Of a DNA stretch of 39,982 nucleotides, positions 10,737 to 18,045 are shown piece by piece. Within the stretch, counting starts at the first letter, position 1; each line of letters begins with the position of its first letter. Both the position numbers and the translations under genes were made by a program. The notes beneath the pieces were generated by a model. It had not been told where the DNA came from. It saw only the letters and a list, made by a program, of their open reading frames with translations, and did not search any database. Source of the DNA: Sergeia podlipaevii (Eukaryota > Euglenozoa > Kinetoplastea > Trypanosomatida > Trypanosomatidae); contig JASANZ010002055.1 of NCBI GenBank assembly GCA_030849805.1, forward strand, positions 1-39,982, written 5' to 3'.

Positions 10737-10750
10737 CTGAGGTAAAAAAA
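10737..10750 (-). promoter_or_regulatory. Probable trans-splice acceptor for ERO1
   Basis: On the minus strand an eight-T run is followed by ACCTCAG, with the AG on the complement of 10737-10738. This gives a 46-nt 5' UTR with no ATG before the ERO1 start. Confidence 0.6.
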
Positions 10751-10947
10751 AGTGTTAAAAATGGGAGTTTAAAAAAAGCATTAAGGAAAAGGTGATAGTG
10801 GGAGAAAATGGAGTTTCGTGTTCACCAGATGTGTGTGCTCATGTAGTAGAAATGTAGCATATTTGATTATTTACAGTGTCATTGCGTGTCAGAATAACCA
10901 GTTCCACGATGTCCAAGTGACAAGCTGTTCGGCATCGTCAATACTCA

Positions 10948-10960
10948 CCCCCCCCCCCCC
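10948..10960 (-). promoter_or_regulatory. Homopolymer G-run (minus strand) in the strand-switch region
   Basis: Thirteen consecutive C on the plus strand form a G-run on the coding strand of the leftward transcription unit. It pairs with the plus-strand G-run at 11039-11048. Long G-tracts are associated with trypanosomatid transcription start regions, so a promoter role is inferred and not shown. Confidence 0.55.
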
Positions 10961-11038
10961 AGCGCAAATGAATGACACTGGCATGGGCTTTTATCAGTAT
11001 ATCAGGAAGCTAAGAATGAATGAATCGTTGTTCATGGA

Positions 11039-11048
11039 GGGGGGGGGG
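11039..11048 (+). promoter_or_regulatory. Homopolymer G-run (plus strand) in the strand-switch region
   Basis: Ten consecutive G lie on the coding strand of the rightward transcription unit, as the mirror of the C-run at 10948-10960. Its place just upstream of the first rightward splice acceptor fits a start-region element. Confidence 0.55.
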
Positions 11049-11420
11049 AGATGAATTAATCAGCCCTTCATCGTTTATCGACTGGGCATCGGACCAGCTA
11101 GTTATCCTGCGGGTAGCACGCGATTATTTTCAGAGTATAGATGACAAAAATGCGACGAATGTTTTTAAAGCTGTTAATATAAAAATATGCCAGATTCGGT
11201 TGATTGCTTTCATAGCGACCTGGAGTATCTATTTTATTATCTTCCCATTTTTCATATCGAAACAATAGCCACAAAAAATATATATAAATGGTATCATCTC
11301 TTCATCGAGTGCCTGAACATTGTCTTTTATTGTACCTTTTGAAGAACGTCCAGTATGCAGAAAAGAATGTACTGCTCCTTTTTAAAAATATATTATTATT
11401 GTTATTATTCTCAATCAATT

Positions 11421-11442
11421 TGTCTTTCATTTTTTTTTTCAG
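11421..11442 (+). promoter_or_regulatory. Probable trans-splice acceptor, first rightward gene
   Basis: A T-rich tract with nine uninterrupted T and one C ends in AG at 11441-11442. It is the first strong acceptor of the rightward unit and leaves a 144-nt 5' UTR before the ATG at 11587. A three-codon upstream frame (11478-11489) lies in that leader. Confidence 0.55.
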
Positions 11443-11586
11443 GTGTTCATACTGTACTATCATCAGAGTACATCTGTATGCAATTTTAGTCACAAAAGAT
11501 TTTATCGTATTTCCAGCAACATTAATTTAGAATAAGGTTATTATCAGCCGATAAATCACATTTTTTAATAGTTTATTTATTGGTTG

Positions 11587-11931
11587 ATGTCCTTTAAAAA
11601 CTTTTTCCCAGCCAGTGCTCGGCGCGTGGCGTTTAAGCGTCGTGGACGATCAGATGGAAAAATGGCAGGTTCACAATTTAATACTTTTGTGAGAAAACCA
11701 TTTGAGGCAAGATCATTTCAGAAAGCGTTAACTCCTGGCAACCGTCGTTACAACAAATATGATGCTTTTGATCATTCTGCGATTCAGCGGGATGTGAAAG
11801 CAAGCTGGAGGCAAACTAATGCGTCTCGTTTGTCGTCATTACCCGTGTCGAAGCAAGTAAAGGCAGAAGCAAAACTTCATTCTGCAGTTTTTGCTTCTTC
11901 CATGACACATAAATCGCTCCCCCGAAAATAG
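11587..11931 (+). CDS. Small basic hypothetical protein
   Basis: The 114-residue frame starts at ATG 11587; the frame opens one codon earlier but only at TTG. I do not recognise a family. The protein is rich in Lys and Arg (for example RRVAFKRRGR near the N-terminus), has no predicted membrane segment, and has several Phe, Ser and Ala residues. It could be a small nucleic-acid-binding or ribosome-associated protein, but that is a guess from charge alone. A strong splice acceptor 145 nt upstream and a sensible amino-acid make-up support it being expressed. Codon third positions are A/T-rich compared with the genes further right. It would be the first gene of the rightward unit. If it is not a gene, the strand-switch spacer would be about 2.5 kb. 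Confidence 0.6.
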   Translation: MSFKNFFPASARRVAFKRRGRSDGKMAGSQFNTFVRKPFEARSFQKALTPGNRRYNKYDAFDHSAIQRDVKASWRQTNASRLSSLPVSKQVKAEAKLHSAVFASSMTHKSLPRK

Positions 11932-13216
11932 ATTAGTACTGGATGGTGGGTCATTCTAATCATCTACACATATCTTTTTTTTAACGTCATAGAAATATCT
12001 TTATTTTATCAATATTTCGGACAGAAACTTATTTTACCCTCTTTTTATGCATCTATATGTATGAGCAAGGCAACAAAAATATACCCATACGTATATTTGT
12101 ATCCCGTTTAACATCCTCGTTAGCGTTGGGTATAAAAAGTTATTTGTAATTGATGACGCGTAGCTCTTTGAAAAAAAAAAAATGCTTGTATATATATGTA
12201 TATTTATGTATATTTATATATATAAGTATTTTTGTGGCATACTTGTACGCTTCATTTAGTTGCTTTTGCGAGCGTATTTTATTTACTTCTTCAATTTTCA
12301 AAATGATGAGGTAATGATAATACGTAACTAAGGGCGATACGTTGAATATTAAGATTATTATGTATTTTAGCGGGTTTACTGCATATGGTGTTTCCGCAAG
12401 GTTGGGCTGATATGCGTTGATTTAATGTGCGCGCATGTTCATGAGATGCTCTAGCCCAATTATCCTGCAATGCGCATATTTGGTGGCATAGACAATGCAC
12501 TACTCATTGCAAAAATGGAACCGTTAAAAATGTGTACATATAGAAGCAAATAAATTTGGGTAATGCACATTTTTTTGTGCCTTTATTACTTGCATTTATT
12601 TTTTTTCAATTCTTTGTTTGAGTAAATTTTTAGTGGCGTGGTAGCAGTTGCTGGCTCACTACAGGGAAACAATTTTGGGACTTCAATATGCACAAGATGT
12701 TGTCTTCCGAACAGAAAAACGTCCTCTTTTCACTTTTTCTATTTGAGTTTTTTTTTTTTCTCACATTTTGATGTTATTTTTATTATTATTATTGCGGCTT
12801 TATTAAATACTTTAAAGAAAGAAGCTTTATGTGATTAATATTTTTGTATCATTACGCAAGTATTTCAGCTCATCATAAAAATGGTCACATTATCTTTGAT
12901 ATTTTAGTATTTTTGCACTTTGTTTGATTTTATCTTATTTTGATTTGTATCACATGCTTCTTTTCCCTTTTCCTTCAAACTATTTTTTTTTAAAGAAAAT
13001 TGTTCCTTTGCATAGAGCCCTTTTCCATAGAATAAGCAAGTAAGGTTGCGTATAATCATATAGATTTATTTCTAGACAATTTTGCTAAATGCCTTTGAGA
13101 GTCAACAAAATATAAACAATTTATTACATATATTGTCGATATTGCATTGTGGGAGGCAAACAACACATAAAACATATAGAGAATTACGCCAATAGCAAAG
13201 AATATAACAGCAAAAA
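11932..13216. other. AT-rich spacer upstream of Timeless-like gene
   Basis: The 1285-bp spacer is the most AT-rich stretch I see in the window, with TA-rich alternating sequence at about 12186-12226 and T-runs at 12599-12606, 12749-12760 and 12983-12991. No coding frame is convincing. The right end should hold the 5' UTR of the next gene: AG at 12994-12995 after a CT-rich tract is the best acceptor, and an eight-codon upstream frame follows at 13089-13115. It could also contain a replication origin or other AT-rich chromosomal element, but nothing in the sequence proves that. Confidence 0.55.
12960..12995 (+). promoter_or_regulatory. Probable trans-splice acceptor for Timeless-like gene
   Basis: A CT-rich tract including nine consecutive T leads to AG at 12994-12995, about 220 nt before the ATG. 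A second AG at 13014-13015 after a short pyrimidine stretch is an alternative. Confidence 0.4.
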
Positions 13217-16200
13217 ATGTCCACAGAAGCTGTCAAGAAACAAATATTGATATGTATAGGCGCGCTCAATTTACCATTGGACCGCTCACCTTCATCGAAA
13301 AAAGTGGTTGAAGCATGTGCGTCAGCAAAACTACTGCGAAATCGCTTACTGCGAGAACACAAGAGGGTGACTGAACGAATTGAAGCGCTTCGGCAACAAA
13401 CACTATATAACGAAGTCAGCGACGATGAAAATGACTACGAATTTGGTGACGATGACAATGCAACTAGCGATGGCGTCAATGGTACTAGCCGCACAGAGTT
13501 TATTTTTATATCAGAGATGCTTGTAGCAGAGAAGATTGTTATTCCGCTTTTGTTGGCACACGGCATGAATTATTCATCAAATTTGCTTCCGCAGTTACTG
13601 AAATTAGTTACTGCGCTGCTGATGCCAATTCCTAGATTTTCCGCCGATGAAACACTTCAGCGGGATCTGCTTAAACGGATAAAGCTGCGCTGCGGCACAG
13701 ATGATTTTTTTTCGTTTCTCGTCCAATGCGTTGCTCCGATTGCTGAGAAGCGTGCTGCTGGAAACATTGAACGTGAAGACGTAGTTTTGCTTGAAATTGT
13801 CTTGACTCTTATTAATCATTTGCTTGATGGGTCGCCAAATGAAATTGAGACAATTGTGGGTGCCTTTTGCAGAAATCATGGGATTGAACTTCTTCTGGTT
13901 GTAATCAATCAGAACTTTTCCCGATTTCAACGAGTCGATAACGATATTGTGGAAACAGCATCCACAAAGGAAGCTTTACCAAATTCTGTACTTGAAGACG
14001 CTGCTCCACTAAGCACAACGAAAAATGAGGATGTTGAAGCTATTATTGCTGACACCATTGAAAATCCCCGTGCTTCACCTATCAAAGAAGAAATTTGCCT
14101 AAATGATAGTGAAGATGAATTTGAAGAGGATGAAGAGGAAAAGGAGTTTAATGTTGTCGAGGACGTTATTACTCGCCAATTTGCACAACGTGTTCACGAA
14201 ATGCTCGAAAGTGAAGATCAGCTGTGGAAATGGAATGCTGCTGCAATGACGGCGATTGCAAGTGTTCTCGAGTGCGCTTCTGCCACTGAGCTTGCACAAC
14301 TGGGTTTCTTGGAGCAGCGCACTGCCTCTTCACCGGAGCAATTTCTCAAGGCGCTGCGAAGTGGAGAACATTTTCGTGAGTGCAAAAAATCCGCTGATGC
14401 ATGGCGGCAAATTGCGAAAAGCAGAAATGGAGCTGTTAGTTCCAATGGCCTTCTTATTCGCTCAGATGCTCGTCAAGCAGGGTCCGCTGTTGGTGGACGT
14501 GTTATCGGTACAGTGTCATCTCTGCTAGGGTCGCGACGCAAGGATCCGGTGCAGGTGGTGAAAGATATTGACTTGAGAAAACGAGGTCGTTTCATCAAGG
14601 GCATGTTTCAAGATGGAGCCTCGCGTTGTGATCTCCCACTTCCTACTAAAATTCAACTATCTCAGCAAAGCCAGTCCTTTATGTGCTTTGGTTTTGAACC
14701 CCTCTCTACCATGGCTTGGAGTCGTCTGTTGCAAACAGTCGTAGACGTACAGCGAGCTGCAAATGAGTACAAGGAGATGGTTGCTGGCTACCGCCATTCT
14801 GGTGAAACGATGGAGTTAACCTCGACATTTGACACGGCACTGTATGAAGCACTTGGAAACGTGCTGCATTACATGGGCATTTGCGGTAGTCTGCTTCATT
14901 ACATTCGAGAAATGGTGCGACTCATGGAAGAGCAGGATGCGCTGCTCACGAGCACTGCGTTTCAGCAGCAGTGGCACAGCACATCTGGTATTATATCCCT
15001 TGAGCACGTGGAGGCAGGCTTCGCAGTCTTACGGTCGTTTCTCCAGTGTAAGGATCTCCGCAAGCGCGCCGATATAACTATTGTTGTCATGTTTTTGGCC
15101 GAAATGTTGCTGGTGCTGAATCTTTTGCTTGAAGGTGAAATTATCAAGGATCCATCTGTGAAGGTGGCCGCGCACGCACTCGCCTCATCGGCCCTGTACA
15201 AGGAGGAAAACATTAAAACTGTTTTTGATTTATTGTCCGAGTACTCGGGAAGGGCAGTGGCTGTCCGCAAGGTGCAAGTGATTACACTCTTCACCGCATC
15301 TGTTTTTCAACTAATGGAGAAATGCAGTTACAAGGGAAGCTTGCTCCTTCCTAGGCGTCCCAAGCGCCAGGCAGCTACTGCTGTCGAATCCACAGCAGTC
15401 GTTGAAGACGATCGAGAAAGCGTCAACTCGGCCACTCTTGAGGAGATGAACGAGGAGATGGAGCGTGAGATGGCGGGCATGATTGATGACGGGTCTAGCG
15501 GCGACGAAAATGATGAAAACGACGTAGCGATTGCTGTCTCCGGCGAAGGTGGTGTGGAGTCGAAGGAGATAACGATCGAGGAAGAGGACGAAGCCATTAA
15601 TCAAATTACCAGTCTTGTGCCTTGTGCACAGGCTGATGACGCAGCGGGGGATCTTAGCACTGCTGCTGATGATGACGCGCACATGGCCCAAGAGCCTGAT
15701 GTGGTATTAGGAGACGAAGAGAGGGATGCCACAAGCAGCAGTCGTGCGGCGTCAGAGGCACATCCACCTTCCATCGCCTCAATGGCATCTAGCGGTCGCA
15801 CCGTGCTGTCCAATATTAGTTCTGAGCGAGAAGTGGCGGTGAGCAGCTACTTACGTCGCCTCGCCACCCCTCGCAATGTGTCGCTGCTCTGTGCTGCACT
15901 GCGGCAGTGGCGAGTGAATGACGCCGATGTAAACCTGGGCCTTGCCTTTCTTATGCAGCAGCTCGTAGAGGACGGATGCGAAGGTGTCTTTTTCAGCATC
16001 GCTTTCTTGCTCACCATGCGAGAGATCTTGGTACACGGTGAGCACACACATGGGCCGCTGTATCGCTTGTGCGATCGCGTTGTGTTTGACTTCTTCAATC
16101 CGCCGTATGCACGGGCACAGGATGCGCGCGTCAGTTCGTACCTTGGAGAGAAGGCCGTTTCTACCCTGAGTGGGGCCCAGTCTTTCTTAGGCTTCGAGGT

Positions 16201-16648
16201 TGCGCTGCGGTGTGCACGTGCGCTCTTCAGCTTCGGTGCGACTGACTACAGTCTACTGGAAGAGAAGGCGATGCCACACATGCGTGACAGCATAATTATT
16301 CCACTACCTGGGGAAGAAGAAGAAGAGGAGCAGCAGGCAGCGCACGTCGCCATTGTTGAGGCGTCCTTTGCTGCTTCTGCTCCTGCCTTGGACGAGCAAC
16401 AGCTCCATGACGAGGCGCACTCTCAAGCATCGGACGCAAGAGAAGGGGACCGCAAGCGCAAGAAACGACACCGCAAAGAGAGCAAGGAAAAAAGAAGAAA
16501 GCGAAAGAAGAGTAAGCGCGGGCCAGAGGACGGGGAGACAGAGCCTGAGAGTGCTGCGGCAGACGCCGGTGATTATTCCTTTGAAGAGCCAGGAAGTCTC
16601 GCTCAGGTTGCTGATGAAAGCGACGATGGTGCTCTAGAGGTGTTTTAG
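13217..16648 (+). CDS. Timeless/Tof1/Swi1-like replication fork protection protein
   Basis: The 1143-residue protein has the layout of the Timeless family, which with Tipin stabilises stalled forks and links helicase to polymerase. The N-terminal helical part includes a LLPQLLKLVTALLMPIPRF segment like the family's 'vNLTqP' region, then a EDVVLLEIVLTLINHLL helix. An acidic linker follows at about 297-312. A second conserved block at about 870-960, from YLRRLATPRN to a REILVHGEH segment, aligns by eye with the human YLKRFACSTVV...NRLLSD region. The C-terminus ends with acid-rich and strongly basic runs (about 1080-1103) that look like a nuclear localisation signal. The start ATG has no in-frame upstream ATG. 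The 5' half uses more A/T-ending codons than the 3' half. The classical RHSRFGG motif is not clearly present, so the exact subfamily is uncertain. Confidence 0.78.
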   Translation: MSTEAVKKQILICIGALNLPLDRSPSSKKVVEACASAKLLRNRLLREHKRVTERIEALRQQTLYNEVSDDENDYEFGDDDNATSDGVNGTSRTEFIFISEMLVAEKIVIPLLLAHGMNYSSNLLPQLLKLVTALLMPIPRFSADETLQRDLLKRIKLRCGTDDFFSFLVQCVAPIAEKRAAGNIEREDVVLLEIVLTLINHLLDGSPNEIETIVGAFCRNHGIELLLVVINQNFSRFQRVDNDIVETASTKEALPNSVLEDAAPLSTTKNEDVEAIIADTIENPRASPIKEEICLNDSEDEFEEDEEEKEFNVVEDVITRQFAQRVHEMLESEDQLWKWNAAAMTAIASVLECASATELAQLGFLEQRTASSPEQFLKALRSGEHFRECKKSADAWRQIAKSRNGAVSSNGLLIRSDARQAGSAVGGRVIGTVSSLLGSRRKDPVQVVKDIDLRKRGRFIKGMFQDGASRCDLPLPTKIQLSQQSQSFMCFGFEPLSTMAWSRLLQTVVDVQRAANEYKEMVAGYRHSGETMELTSTFDTALYEALGNVLHYMGICGSLLHYIREMVRLMEEQDALLTSTAFQQQWHSTSGIISLEHVEAGFAVLRSFLQCKDLRKRADITIVVMFLAEMLLVLNLLLEGEIIKDPSVKVAAHALASSALYKEENIKTVFDLLSEYSGRAVAVRKVQVITLFTASVFQLMEKCSYKGSLLLPRRPKRQAATAVESTAVVEDDRESVNSATLEEMNEEMEREMAGMIDDGSSGDENDENDVAIAVSGEGGVESKEITIEEEDEAINQITSLVPCAQADDAAGDLSTAADDDAHMAQEPDVVLGDEERDATSSSRAASEAHPPSIASMASSGRTVLSNISSEREVAVSSYLRRLATPRNVSLLCAALRQWRVNDADVNLGLAFLMQQLVEDGCEGVFFSIAFLLTMREILVHGEHTHGPLYRLCDRVVFDFFNPPYARAQDARVSSYLGEKAVSTLSGAQSFLGFEVALRCARALFSFGATDYSLLEEKAMPHMRDSIIIPLPGEEEEEEQQAAHVAIVEASFAASAPALDEQQLHDEAHSQASDAREGDRKRKKRHRKESKEKRRKRKKSKRGPEDGETEPESAAADAGDYSFEEPGSLAQVADESDDGALEVF

Positions 16649-17016
16649 CGTTCACCTGTATATTTATAATGCGTTTTATTGTAGGGGCATCTCTCTTCCC
16701 CCACACTAATAGAACAAGCAAAGTTTCACATTTGTGTTTGAGACTCTTTCTGTGACATCTTTTTTTTTTTCCTTCTTTTTTTTGTTGTTGTCAGTGGCTC
16801 CACGTTGGTTGCAGATGATTTGCCATCTCAACGTTCCATTCTTGTTTATTCAAACATCTCTCTCTTTCTTTCTATCTTTCTTCCTGATAATGTTGCATTG
16901 TATGACCAAGAGCGCCAAAAAACAAGATATATATTGAACGAGATACATATATCCACATATTCAAAAAAAGGAAAGAAAAACGCTAGATCTTGAAGAGGTC
17001 AACTTATCTTGCTAGA
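16649..17016. other. Intergenic region upstream of the double-CxxC gene
   Basis: The 368-bp spacer has a very strong pyrimidine tract and acceptor (AG at 16793-16794), then a second CT-rich stretch at 16856-16886. An upstream frame beginning near 16814 would lie in the leader if the first acceptor is used. I see no gene. Confidence 0.6.
16759..16794 (+). promoter_or_regulatory. Probable trans-splice acceptor for double-CxxC gene
   Basis: About 30 nt of almost pure pyrimidine, then GTTGTTGTCAG with the AG at 16793-16794. This is one of the clearest acceptors in the window and gives a 222-nt leader. Confidence 0.6.
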
Positions 17017-17361
17017 ATGCACTCGCAGAAGCCTCAGGAGATCTTCACGGATGAGGAGCGTACCCTCCGCGTCCGCCAGGGCTTGCAGAAGCGCAAGAAG
17101 TGTGCCCTGTGCACGCAGACTTTCTATGTAAATGAACTCCCTGGTGCTATCACTCACAAGTCTGTTCTAGAACTCCGCCAGAGGTGGGGCATGGACGTGA
17201 GGCGTGGCGATCACATGCCCCCACCGTCGCAGTTGTACAAGCGTGAGGAAATTTGCGTATTCTGTATGCAGTTCTTTGACACTAGCGGGGCGATGCAGTC
17301 TCAACAAAAGCTTCTCGCCTCCACTCGCGGTGGCATCTCCCCATCTCTTACCATGCGGTAG
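17017..17361 (+). CDS. Small double-CxxC (zinc-ribbon-like) protein
   Basis: The 114-residue protein starts at ATG 17017; the frame extends nine codons upstream only to a TTG. Two CxxC pairs, C29-x-x-C32 and C80-x-x-C83, could bind one zinc ion as a split ribbon. Between them lies a polar segment with ITHKSVLELRQRWG, and after the second pair a QFFD motif. I do not recognise a named family. The well-spaced cysteine pairs and the strong acceptor upstream support a real, conserved gene. The function is unknown; nucleic-acid binding or a role as a small structural flagellar protein are both possible. It sits between the Timeless-like gene and the giant PH-domain gene without obvious functional link. 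Confidence 0.75.
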   Translation: MHSQKPQEIFTDEERTLRVRQGLQKRKKCALCTQTFYVNELPGAITHKSVLELRQRWGMDVRRGDHMPPPSQLYKREEICVFCMQFFDTSGAMQSQQKLLASTRGGISPSLTMR

Positions 17362-17912
17362 TCAGCAGGTGGAATGGATTTCCGGAAGCGAAGCATGAGA
17401 GAGAGAGAGAGCAAGAAGTATATCAGCAACTGCCGCATCTCTGAGCTCTCCACGGTGCGCTTTGTAATCCGTGTGCTATCCTTGCAGTTTAGAATGGCAA
17501 TACAGATGTATATGTTATTGTGAGAGAGTGTATAGAATGTGAAGCGAGCTGCGATTATCCCAAAGAAAAAGAAACATACCAGGTGAAAATACAGTGGTGA
17601 AAGCAATCAAATCCACTGTTGGCCCCTGTGAAATAAAAGGAAAGATTCAGCAAGCATGAATCTTGTTCCGCTCAAATCTGTTACATTAATGTGTCCCTAC
17701 CTCATCTTCATTTCTTAAAACATTGTTTGTGCTAAAAGGCCATCAAGTACTACTACTCCTAGACTATTAGAAAAGAACACAGTCCAAAAGAAGTGCTCTC
17801 ACACATTGTCGGCTTTGCTTTGTATTCCCCACTCGTTAAGTGCTTTAGATATTGCAGGAGAAAAAAAAACCGAACACTGTTCTGCTTGAAAGAAATAATA
17901 AAAATAATAAAG

Positions 17913-17940
17913 ATATATACATATACATATACATATACAT
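17913..17940. repeat. ATATAC hexanucleotide microsatellite
   Basis: Several near-perfect copies of a six-base AT-rich unit lie in the 5' flank of the giant gene, just before a CT-rich tract. It is a simple repeat with no assigned role. Confidence 0.8.
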
Positions 17941-18006
17941 TCTTTCTCTTAAAAGAGAAGTGTCCTTGTGGTGTCGCTGTTCACATGAGAATAGTGTATC
18001 TCTAGC

Positions 18007-18024
18007 CACACACACACACACACA
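18007..18024. repeat. CA dinucleotide repeat in a 5' UTR
   Basis: Nine CA units lie directly before the ATG of the giant gene. It is one of three CA tracts in leader or spacer sequence here, the others being near 28065 and 30364. Confidence 0.8.
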
Positions 18025-18045
18025 TACGTTGAATTCAATTCCATT

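Larger units (their letters stand above)
10691..11586. promoter_or_regulatory. Divergent strand-switch region, probable bidirectional transcription start region
   Basis: Three genes to the left run leftward and all genes to the right run rightward, so this 896-bp spacer is a divergent strand-switch region. In trypanosomatids such regions are where RNA polymerase II starts both polycistronic units. It holds a 13-C run (10948-10960) and a 10-G run (11039-11048), 78 bp apart, and is otherwise AT-rich. Each side has a good splice acceptor: minus strand at 10737-10738 and plus strand at 11441-11442. If the small gene at 11587 is not real, the region extends to 13216. Confidence 0.75.
17362..18045. 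other. Intergenic region with microsatellites upstream of the giant gene
   Basis: The 684-bp spacer has a GA repeat (about 17396-17411), an ATATAC repeat (17913-17940) and a CA repeat (18007-18024) that ends 21 nt before the giant gene's ATG. Possible acceptors are AG at 17955-17956, after a CT-rich tract, or AG at 18004-18005. A six-codon upstream frame lies at 17985-18005 and would be removed by the second choice. No gene is supported. Confidence 0.6.
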
